A DNA stretch of 64,000 bases, taken from positions 147,982,522-148,046,521 of the forward strand of contig CM056741.1 of assembly GCA_029851415.1 (NCBI GenBank). The letters are read 5' to 3'. The stretch comes from Eretmocerus hayati (lineage: Eukaryota > Arthropoda > Insecta > Hymenoptera > Aphelinidae). The translations under genes and the position numbers were made by a program. The notes beneath the pieces were generated by a model. That model was given only the letters and a program-made list of their open reading frames with translations, searched no databases and was not told the origin of the DNA. Below, one piece after another: positions 22,560-33,700 of the stretch (within the stretch, counting starts at the first letter, position 1; the number at the start of each line of letters is the position of its first letter).

Positions 22560-23110
22560 TAATCCTTTCCCTCCACACCTCCCTTCACCTTACCTGGTCC
22601 ATCTTATGCGGGTAAGGAATGCCGGCGGGATTGTGCCCAGGTACGCCAAACCACACCAGGGGTGGGCAAAAAGTTGCCGCTGTTCGAGGGGGTGGGCCTC
22701 GACTGCTCATACCTATATGCCCATACCGTCCCCCGCGACCGCTTGGTGTTCCCACAGTCCCTGGCGCGGATTTCGTTGCTCACGACATGCCAAAACAGCG
22801 ATAATTCGACGGTGTGGTCCCCCAAAGCCGATATTGCTCCAGTACCTCTTCAACACGAAATATATGTGTGCCTGCGAGTCCGAGTCTGTCTCAGTGTCTC
22901 TGTCAAGGTGATGTTCCCACGCGACGAATCGACGGTAGCGAGGAGAGCAACGAGCACAAATTCCGACCATTCCGTGGACGCGTATCCTAACGCCATACTC
23001 TGGGCTATCCCGTATACGACCCCGCAGTCCTCTTTGCTGGTTACTCGAGTATCATACGCATCAGCCTTGATCTTCTTTGCTCTGTGATCTGGTTCTGCCA
23101 CTCTCTACTA
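22560..23110. other. GC- and CpG-rich patch in AT-rich intergenic DNA
   Basis: This half kilobase is clearly richer in G+C and CpG than its flanks, and several overlapping frames of 60-141 codons run on both strands. None has a recognised domain. It could be a promoter or first exon of an unrecognised gene, a captured segment or a repeat. I cannot choose from sequence alone. Confidence 0.4.
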
Positions 23111-24239
23111 CAGGGCCAGGCCTGTCGTCGCGTTGCAGTTGTGGGTTCTTCTTGTGCCCCTTGCAATCTCACAAAAACGATGAATTAGTTGATTTACGCA
23201 AGCCCAAGAGTTTTTGCCCGCGCTTCGACGGACCTGACTGACCTGTACATCTTTAAATCCTCTCGAGAGGTATGAACTTTTTTTCCATCGCTACGTCGTC
23301 ACACCGCTAGTGCGTCTCCTTCAGAATGGCCCCAAGTTGAATGAAGCTTTGCGGATACTGTTGAATACTGGGACCCGAACGAGTAAACGAGAATGGAAGC
23401 ATTCGAAAGACGTCAGAAGTTTATATAGGCATTTGTGATCGAAAAAAACTGATTCTATAAAAAGATGATACTCACAGGTATGGTTGACAGCCGATACTTA
23501 CTGAATTCTGGACTTGATATTCAATGACCCGTTCCAGGTCACACCGAGGGTCACACAGTGTATGAATATGGTTTGCGTGTGGAAGTAAAAGTAGGGGTAA
23601 AAATATTATTTAAAGAAGGAAAATATCTTGAAGTTTCCTTCAACACTGCAGAGGTATCAACTTCATACTCGACTCTAGAAATGCACAGCATGAGAGATGA
23701 TTCTTCTGAAGAAACACCTCTCGGTGTAACAGAGAGTTGTTTTGATGATCATATCGAGTATCAAAACCGGAGCGGTACTCGTAAGAGCGAGCAAGTGAGT
23801 GTGAAATTCACAAAAGTGACGAAAGCTGGACCCATTTATCGTATTGTGATGGTGCTACTGATGATGCTACTGATTTTTTGATTTCAATCATCTCTAAGAT
23901 TCTTCGCGATGAACATGCAATTTATTAGACATTGTTCAGTGGCCGCATCAATCAAATAGCCAAACTATTAACTATACATATATTTGCAGTGTATCTCAGA
24001 TCTTTCTCAATTAGAAATACCCGCAAGGCGAAAAGGGTAGTTATTTTTGCAATGGTTCTACCACGAGAAAGTGAAAAAACCAAGAATGGGAGTTGTAAAC
24101 ATCGCAGGGTTGGTTTATTCGATCACTCAGATCTCTGGGTATTAATGTTGCTCCGAAATTGTCACCAAGAAGTAAAGTGTCTATTTGACTTCGATTAACA
24201 AAATTACCAAGATCAGAAGCATTCTAGCGAATCACTGTC

Positions 24240-25720
24240 ACATTGAAGCCTACAGATGTACAGAGTGCCCCAAAAGTCAGTCCCCCCTCTTGAAACTCGA
24301 AAATAGCCCGGGTATCGTAGAACCCCGAATCACGTGTCTTCTGCAGTCAAAGGGTAAGCTCAAAAATGGTCTCAGATTGTGACCTAGATTGACTTTTGAA
24401 GGTCACATCGATAATTTCAAATGGGTACCCCTATTTCTGACTCCAGATTCTGAAAAAGCACAATAATTTACGCTGAAATAGGACTATTCGCCAATTTCTT
24501 ACATGACTCCAGGGGTCATTTGGGTGTCAAAAATATCTCGCCAGTAGATTGAAGTCCCAGAACTTGTACGATAGTCTAGTTTGGGGAGGTTCTCCTTGGA
24601 AGAGTTTCAAGACTTACATCCACCCTCGATCTGTGACCTTGAACATAATCTTGACTCTGAGCACTCGAAAATAGCTCTGGGTATTAGAAACTCCGGGACA
24701 TGTGACTACTGAAATCCAGAAAGAAGCTCAAGGATGGCCTCAGATTCGATCTTGAATGAAACCTCGAATGTGACTTTTATGCGATTATGGCTTTTTAAAG
24801 ATCGATTCAAATTTTTCAAATGGTAATCCGTCTATTTGACTCAGTACCCTAGAAATTTGATGAATTTTGAGCCAAGATGTGACTCTCTATCGGTTGCGAA
24901 GCTGACCCTCGAAGGTCGTTATGAGGTCTCAAAACTCTGAATAGTAGTTTAACGTGACAGAGCTTAGACAATCGTTTAGATCAGGTGGTCATTCTCAAAA
25001 CGAATCCCATGCAGATTCCATTTAATTCTTGACCTATGACCTTGAACATAACCTTGAACCTCAATAGAGGGCAAATAAAATTTTTCGAGAGGGGATCCCT
25101 ATTTTTGGCCCTGTGCTCTGAAAATGTAACAAATTTTGAGTCCAAGTAAGTATGACTCTCTCACTTGCGTGGATAACCCTCAAAAGTTCTATTCAGAGAC
25201 TTGTGACCTTTCAGAATCATCTATGCCAATAGTGATGGAGAGTCATATTCTGGCACGAAATTTTTCAAGTTTCAGGGTCTACATTCAGAAACACGGGTTT
25301 TTAGTTGAAATATTCTATTTGACCTCCAAAAACCATCAAGGTTACATTCGAAATCACATTCAAGGTCGAATCTGAATCCATTCTTCAGCTTGCTCACTTG
25401 CTTCTGGATTTTAAGAGTTACGTGTTCCAGAGCTTCTGATATCCGGAGCTGTCTTCGAGTACTGAGAGCAAGGTCACGGATCAAGGGTCAGAGTAGGATT
25501 GAAACTTTCCTGAGAGGAACTTGCCCGAACTTGACTATCGCACTAGCTCTAATACGTTAATCCACTGACGGGATACTTCTGACTCCATGAGGTTATCTGA
25601 AAGATTTGCAAAATGTCCTCTTGGAATTTTTTGCTCTTTCAGAATCCACGAATCGAAAATAAGGGCTCCCATTTAAGAAATTCGATGTGACTCACAAAAA
25701 ACCACCAAGGGCGCCCAGAG
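24240..25720. repeat. Diverged long-period repeats
   Basis: Blocks recur in the same order but with heavy divergence. ACTCGAAAATAGC, GGGTAT.., GAACCCCG/AACTCCGG, CTCAGATT and TTTTCAAATGG are seen near 24290-24430 and again near 24660-24830. A TTTTGAG(T/C)C(C/A)AAG..TATGACTCTCT block is seen near 24866 and 25132. ACCTTGAACATAA recurs near 24634 and 25039. The period is irregular, about 270-400 bp. Confidence 0.55.
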
Positions 25721-28412
25721 AACTCCTCAACGGCAAGGTGAGATTCGAGGAGATTCTTGTAGTCCCCCATACGAATTCATAAGCGTCATTCGCAATAGCA
25801 GGCTAAAATTTTGGCGTTAATCATTCTGATCTTCTTTGGTAGATGCCAGTTCTAAGATCTTGACGTGCTCGTCAAAGACCCAATCAAAAGATTATAAGAG
25901 TCCATTGTCAGATAGGTTGGGTTCAAGAATCTATAGAAAGATTCAATTCTTCTTTTTTTTTTTTGAAACACTCCAAATTCCAATCAACCTCCACCACGTG
26001 TAGACTTAAGGAGAGCTCCGAGTTCTTCGGGAAACCATGGGGAAACCACACGCTTACATCGAGAGCATGATACGCTGGTAGCCAAAAAAGATGTCTCGCG
26101 GAAAATTCTCAAGAATTCGGCCTCAGAAGATAGCTCCTCTTCTCAAGAAAATCTGGAAGGCTTTCAGAAATAATTAACAAGGAAAAGAAGAAAGTGAACA
26201 AAGCGCAAAAACGAGTCGAGTATTGATGCAACTTGCATCGACACTTATCTGCATATTGTGAACTATTAACGATTTTGATCGAGGATAGCAATGAATGGCA
26301 CATTGCCACCTGGTGAAACCGCAGCGTTCTAATAACACTGCTTGGTTGTTCGCAACTATCTGTATGGATTCGTTGAATCGGATTCTTATGACTCATACTC
26401 CATGATGGCTTGTATCGCCTGTGCTACAGCAATATCATTTGATTCTGGGAGCAATAGTTCTGTCATGAAATTTTGTTGCTCAATCGTCTGAAATCATTGT
26501 ACCCGATAGACAATAATGATACGAATTATCCGCCATTTTTCATTATAATCAGAACAGTGTACATTCTATCGTGCTCCCATCAGATCCCCTAGTGATAAAA
26601 AGGTTGCAGAACACGTGTCGTACTCTTAGTATCACATGACACATATTTTAATTTGATATAATCAGCTTATACTGATCAGTGTTAATAATATCATTATCAA
26701 TTGTTGTTCTCACGAATCACGAGTGAAAATATTCAGTTTCAAAACCTCAATCTGATTATCTAAGTATAGCGTGGACTTGCCATAGCCATTGTTCCAATGT
26801 TCCAAAAGATGTTCCAAAGTTGCTCCAGTTGGCAGACACATAGAGAAAGATTGAAATTTCTCTACTTTGATGATTTGCCGCCTTATCGCCCCTGCTTATC
26901 GCAGAAATAACGTATCTTATTTAGATATCCCGAAATAGGGCGACAGGATCTTCATGTTCGACAATTGGTACTTTTATAAAGGAATCAATTGCACCAATAG
27001 TTTGCGAAATAAAAGCAGCGTACCTAAACGTTACTCTTCCCTGGAACATCTCACGATCGAGAGCCAAACTTCTCAACGAACTTCATCCTTCCTCTCACTA
27101 CATTTTAGTAGAGCAACAAGCCAACGAATGTGCGAGAGTTTGAAATTCCTGCGTTGCCACTTTCATTGGATTCCACGCGAGTTAACAGACTGAAATCTCA
27201 CATGACACTTACTGATCGGCACGTTACCGCCTGTTTGGCCATGTCTCTCCGCATACATATTCTGCATCCATTTTTTTTCCTCGTACATTGGACTACGATT
27301 GTCCTTTTCTTCTTGACTGAACCACGTGCCTACATATCTTTGCACTCACCATTTCGATATTTAACTCAAATAAGCTATTAAAAAAAGAGTCAATAGATCA
27401 TTGTTGCATTTACAAATTTGCATGATTCGAATGAGGTTTTTACGAAATAAAATGGTACATTCGAATGATAATAGTCTTTCGAGTTTAGAGTAGACGAGCC
27501 TGCTACATAGAACGACAAGTCGTCAGAAATCCTGATTTTCAGAGACTAATTAGCGTATCTGGTATACAAGATCGCTCTCGAGTAAAAGGCAAAAAGCTAG
27601 CTGAGAGTCGATGAGATTCGATAGACTTGCGGATAAAGAGTTGCTGATGATGCTGGTGGTCTGCCACGTCGATTAATTGTATACGCACACTCAAGTATAC
27701 GTGTATATTGGCGAGTTGCCATCGCTGTAGGAGCAAAAGGGTGTCGGAACCATTAGCGATCCTTTTATGCGCGTGTATCCGCAGAATGGAAATTCCACGG
27801 TCGAAATTCCGACGTGTACGGTGCTATCATCTGGCATTTAAGAACATTTATGAAGCACGAGCTCTGAGAGTTTGAGAAAAATGTCCAGGAAAGATTCAAA
27901 TGAATTGCTTAGGTCTTGAAAAAGGTGAGATAGATTCATTTGATTCAATCTCAAATTGATGATTTTGTCTTAAAAGATTGCTCGACAAAGATTTTTTGAT
28001 TAAAAAATAGCTAGGCTCGCATCATGACCTGATGAACACTGTCGTTGGAAATGGGGAAAGGTTTGAGGTATAATAGACTTGTCATACTCATAATATTGAT
28101 GGGGTTCGACATTTTATTATTCATAAATTCAGATTCTTGTATTACCTGTGTGTCAATTATGCACAACATTTCTACATATTTATAGTCACGATTCCATAGA
28201 ATCATCAATAATTTCTTCGTTGGAAATATATAAGCTTTGTAGATGGTTATAATAACCTGCTCTTGTACAATAAAATATATTCTGTTCTATGATGAATTCT
28301 ATATTGTTTTACAATCCTCGGAGAATGAGAGGGAGATAAATGAAATAAGTGAACACAGCGTCATTGGAGAGGGAACTAACGATTCCAAAATATTGATACT
28401 CGGCACATGAAT

Positions 28413-30233
28413 TTTATTTCAATAGAGAGACGAATCGAGTATTGCAATTATTCGATGGAAGAAAAGTATGATGCATAAAATGATGAAGACATTGGTTTTT
28501 CAAAATTCTAGGGGCTCAGCCATTGAAGGATGTACACACTTACATCACTAGCATACAAAAGATGAGCACATGATGGCTTCAATTAATTTGGCAATCCGTG
28601 ATGCTTATTACACTACCTTAAAAAAAATATGTACAAAGCGATCGCTCGAGGCTGTCACGCACTTTGATTACAGAGGCTACTTCCAAAAATATCGCTCCAT
28701 TATGTACAAACTATGTCAACTTCTGCACTTTCAAAAATAAATCATCGCACTCGTATCAATCATACTGAATTGTATCATATCTTCAATCACTCATTTTTTG
28801 CAACTAGTTATCGTTCGACGAAGATCGGATGGAGATCATTTTTCAAAAATACCCGGGCTATCGGTTTCAGATATAATATGGATTATGTACAAATGGGAAA
28901 AATTTCAGAATAATTCGATTGCGAGGTACTATGATTTTCACCCGATCCTCATCTCCGTGATCATGAAGATTTTTATCATTCAATAAGCATGTAGAAAATT
29001 ATCCACCAACTACCTTACAGGAACGCAAAAAAGTCTAGAAAAAACTAGAATGTGGGCATATTTACATTAGTCTCTAATACTTCATGATTCGATACTTTAA
29101 ATCTTCATGACGTAGGCTGGCAGAGGCAATTTTAAGATTATGAAATAACTATACGAATCTCAGTCTTTAGTACGTGTCAATAAGCCAAATATTCCAACAG
29201 GCGATATTTATGTCTTGAATTCAAATAAGGGATCATGATACAGTCAATTCATGAGCGCCCTCTTGCGTGATTATTTGTTTAGATGAATGAGATCGGTGTC
29301 TGCACATTGAAAATTTTAACTCTCGATTTGGATGATTGAAATAATATTGAAGCTATATATTTTGAGTAATACTGTATGCAATGGAAGAGCTGTAAGAGAC
29401 TTCATTTTACTTAATGGCTGTGAGACTATTCCATCGAAAAAGTAAATTTTTCCGCCACTCCATTTGCATGACTTTAACAATTGTCACTTTCATCTATGAA
29501 AGCATCTCTTAGCTGCCGCACGCATCAAGTCAAACACTTCAAGTTTCTTCACCAGGAAGAAATCGGTGTTTTCTCATCAAATACTTACTCCGAAGGCACC
29601 GCATACCTTGAGCTTTAGTTGTCCTTACTAGCAAAAGTGAGCACTTTTTTTAAACCTACTATTATACACACTCACCGGAGTTCATTATATTATCCTCTCA
29701 GTGACTGGATTGCTCTTTGATTTCATCGATGACCACAAAGACGTATCATTTCACTCATATTTCAAGAAAGCCAAAAAATGAGAGTCATTATAGAATATCA
29801 AGAGCGCGAACGATGGCCAGCACACCGAAATTGTCTTTCGCACTCTTGCACTCGCGCACTTTTAGAAAAATAGTTGCACGAACAAATAATAAATTGCGAC
29901 GATAAGAGGCCAGCGCCCCTGCTCCCTGAACACGAATCCACTCGATGCCACTGAAATCTGACGCACATCGGAGCGATCGTCACCTCGAGCTTGAAATCGA
30001 GGCTCGCTTGTTGTGCTTGCAATCGTCGACGTTGTCATTGACGTAGTTGCATTCGAAGCTACCGTTGAAGTTCTTATCATATTCGTCGTCGTTGTCATCG
30101 TTGACATCGTTGGTGTAGTTGATGTGATGACCGTCGACGTTGAAGCGTTGGCAGCAATGGTAGCGGCAGTAGTAGTAGTGGTAGTGGTAGTCGTGTCGGG
30201 ACTGGCAGTGTAAGGGGCGTCGGCCGGCTCGTT
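28413..30233 (-). other. wg: Putative wg 3' untranslated region
   Basis: The wg stop is at 30234-30236. The nearest clear AATAAA on the - strand that I find is at 28418-28413, giving a possible 3' UTR of about 1.8 kb. The proximal part (30040-30230) is rich in ACC/ACT/CGT-type triplets, so long spurious frames appear on both strands. The end could lie elsewhere if a variant signal is used. Confidence 0.35.
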
Positions 30234-30797
30234 TCACAAGCACGTATGTATCGTCTTCTTGGTCCTACAGAGTTGGCACTTAACCTCGCAACACCAGTGG
30301 AACGTACAATTGCATCTTTCGACAACGACAATCTCTTGTGTCTTGTAACCTCTTCCACAACACATGAGGTCGCAGCCGTCGACTCCGATACTCGTATCGT
30401 TACACTGCCTTCCGTAGGTCCCTAGAATTCCGAGTTTTGGATTTTTTTCGCAGAATGGAGGCGATGGCTCAACGTAGACCAGGTCTTTGACACCTGGTGG
30501 TTTGTGCTCTGGATTGTATGGTTTGAGTTGGAAGTTGTAACGATGCCGTCGGGGTAGACCTTCGCCACGCCGCGAGTGGACAGAGTTACTTGCCGAGTTG
30601 CTCGTAATGGCGTTGCTCACTCCATTACGGGAGCGTTCCGCGTTGGATACCATAACGCGCGATGCACCATCGAATCGATCCTTTAGAGCATCGCCAACTT
30701 GACGGAAGGTGGGAAGCCTCATCCAGCAAGTTTTAACTGTACACGAACCAGACATTCCGTGGCATTTGCACTCTTGTCGCATCTCTGTCGAGACGTG
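30234..30797 (-). CDS. wg: wg coding exon 4 (C-terminal half)
   Basis: The acceptor is GTATTTTTGCAG|CACGTCTCG. The exon encodes [19 protein letters not shown], the variable [18 protein letters not shown] spacer, [16 protein letters not shown] and the Cys-rich C-terminus ending IHTCL. It carries most of the Wnt C-terminal cysteines and further N-glycosylation motifs (NDTS, NCTF). Confidence 0.98.
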   Translation of the reverse strand, partial: HVSTEMRQECKCHGMSGSCTVKTCWMRLPTFRQVGDALKDRFDGASRVMVSNAERSRNGVSNAITSNSASNSVHSRRGEGLPRRHRYNFQLKPYNPEHKPPGVKDLVYVEPSPPFCEKNPKLGILGTYGRQCNDTSIGVDGCDLMCCGRGYKTQEIVVVERCNCTFHWCCEVKCQLCRTKKTIHTCL

Positions 30798-33700
30798 CTG
30801 CAAAAATACAAACAAAAGATGGTGGATTTGTTAGTTAGGAGCAGGGTATGATTCAATTTGTAGGGGTGATTTGAATGATTTTACTAAAGTTTGGTCAAGT
30901 GTACGTAGAACTTTTATTTGAGGCCACATTGTACACCAGGTTAAGGTGACATTTATGATGGGAGGAAAATTTGAAGCTGTTAACGTTCACCATAAATGGA
31001 CCCTAATGTTGGCCACGAGTTCCGAAAACTTTGGAGCCCTTGCGAAGTAGTGATAAGTGAGTGAGAATCAATTGAATTTTGGAGAACTCGTCGTATTAAA
31101 AAAAGTTTAAACATTACTTCGAGTCTTTGGGTCATTATTGTCTAGCATGATAAAATTTTCAAATGGGTTGTAATTCAAAATGAACATGAACAAATTCTCA
31201 CCATTCTTCCAGCCTCGTTGTTGTGAAGATTCATTTTTTCTCGCAGATTCCTACCGCGTTCACCCGTATCGACAAACTCGCGGGAGAATCTGAATCCGTA
31301 ACCTATATTGTCGGAGCAACCACCCCATTCCCAGTCACGGACACCCGGCGGTCCTCTCGACTGATGCGAGTAGTCACACGAACACGATTGTATGCTGCCT
31401 TCACTGCAGGCTCTGGCTATGCTGTGAGTTACAGCTGCACTCGTTATCGCGTATATGAATGCAGTTTCCCTGCAACCTGGAACAGAAAAATGAACCAAAA
31501 AGGTTAATCCAAATGTTCAGAATAAACCCGAGATATCTCATACGATAGTGTAAATAAAGTAAGGAATGACGGTGAGAAAACGGAGAAAACTCAGCGTCGT
31601 GGGTGGACTCTTGATTTCAAAAAGTACTCATTTCACAGAAGCAACTATGACTTGCTGACAGAGATCACTGGATGTCCAGTAAACCATCAAATGCTCATAG
31701 TACAAAGATGATGAGCTCACGGCTCGAGAGTGAATGAAGGAAAATGACCATCTCATCAGGGTTTTGTTCAGATACAATAGTTGAAGGATGGAACCATGGA
31801 AGAGTGAATCATAGACAGTAGTCATAGTTGTAATGGTGAACCGCCTACGCTGCAACGTCTGCAATTTTCAGATAATTTTAAAAATTTTAGAAATAAGAAT
31901 TTTCAGTCAGCCACTTGTGCAGATGACCATCAGACCAGTCGTATAAGTAGAATCATATGTGTTGGTGTCGGTAAAACTAATACTAACCCATATATGCTTG
32001 CAATTTTGTGTATTAACCACCGTGCATATATATATGCACGTTAGATCAATTCCATCGCATCGCTCGTAGTAACATATATATAAAGCCGATATAGATCCAT
32101 ACCCTTTCCAATCGAGTCCTCATCGATTCACTTATACTAGAATTCAACCAATCGATCCCGATATTCGGAATCGATATTTGCATGTAATGGTAATTACGCG
32201 TGTCTATGTCGACGCAGGGTTCAAGCCGCCGAAAAGTGTCTCGAAGTGGGGCTCTGGCCGTCCGAGGGTATATGAATCGTTGCGCGAGCAAAGCTCGCTC
32301 TCTTGCTCCCGAAAAGCCGAAGTGGAACTTTTTCCAAAAATCTATACCCACGAACGAGCAGGTCTCCCCGAGATCCAAGTAAGTCATCGCCCGGATGCGA
32401 TATTATATTAGAATATAAAGAATCCCACCATAAGGCATCCTCGAGATGTATTTGGAATGGGATTAGGCAATAATCGCGGCCTCGGTATGAACAAACCTGC
32501 TTAGACAGGGACGAAATACTTGGGCATTATATTAGCTCGCGGTGGCTCATAAAATATAAAATCCAGGCACACTGCCAAGCGTGCGTCGGCCGTCTCTTTA
32601 CCCAGGATGGGGAATTGACTCACGACCGACCCGCATTACCCAGTGCTTATGGATCGTGTAGGGTTTTACAGATAGGAAATTGTATCGCGTCCGCGCCAGA
32701 AAAACATATTTTTCATAATTCAAATCTGTGCGATGAGCCGAAAGTCACGCGTATTCGAGTCTTTGCGGTGGCCCGAACACCGTCATATAACAATTTATTA
32801 CACACAATTTCAATAGGAAATTAGGCAGGGAACAGATCACGCTTATTATATGTTACAGATAGACGAGGCAGTTTGAATACCAATATTACATGTAAAATCG
32901 TATAAAATCATGAAAATACCAATATATGGACAAATTTTAATATTTCTATGTACACGGTTGCGACTGTGGTTCGAAATATAGTTTAAATTAATAAATGAGT
33001 AATCTAATCGAAAGACAATCTTTTCATGAGAGATCACCCTGATAATTTTCTTCCCCGATATTATTTTAAATATTTTCAGGTCCTCCCGTTTAAAATCAAA
33101 GCTTTTGCATAAAGTGCCACTTAGATATATATATTATCTATCAGAAAGTAATATCAGATCAATAGATTTCAATTATATGTTCAAGAAATCACGAAATCCT
33201 GCATGCTTGTTCTAAAGGTAGAATTTCCGTGAAATTAACGTTCAATCGCGTACACGTATGGGTAAGCCGATTTTTCTGGGCTATATTATCGTTTGGGCAT
33301 GTAATATAATCCAATATCTTTCATTTGAGCCCACATACATATAGCCAAAGCAAAAATTGCATGTGTACCGGCGTGCGCATCGGTTGAAATGTAGAAATAC
33401 GAAATTTCGATATAATTAACTTATGAGCTTATCTTACTTATACATAACGATATATTTGCGCTTGAAATAATTTTCTTTGAATAACGTGTGGCCGTAGCAT
33501 GCCATTTCGGCTAGTATAATTCGAATGCAGATTATCCCAACAGCAGCATCCCCGATTGATCGATCGAAAATACGAGGTGTTCGATCGATCCGAATAACAC
33601 GTAAGTAGCTGTTCCAGCGCAAGCAGAGTAGCAGAGCGGTATCGCATAGATATATAGTTGCAAATGGTAAGCTATGCAACTCGTTTGCTCGGAAAATTAT

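Larger units (their letters stand above)
15565..28412. other. Intergenic region between the GMC gene and wg 3' end
   Basis: Nearly 13 kb in which I recognise no coding exon. Apart from the repeats listed separately, it is AT-rich DNA with short unrelated frames. The + frame at 23558-23881 (107 codons, ending in a hydrophobic IYRIVMVLLMMLLIF tail) is the least repeat-like, but it has no known motif or signal peptide. Exons shorter than about 60 codons could be missed here. Confidence 0.4.

Noticed and set aside
29862..30243. Several ORFs of T/S- or V-rich and H/Y-rich text after wg
   Set aside because: They arise from triplet-rich 3' UTR sequence open in many frames. No domains.
32046..32387. 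113-codon - strand ORF found identically at 37256-37597
   Set aside because: It lies wholly in the LTR and its duplication is the LTR duplication. No motif, and opposite to element orientation.
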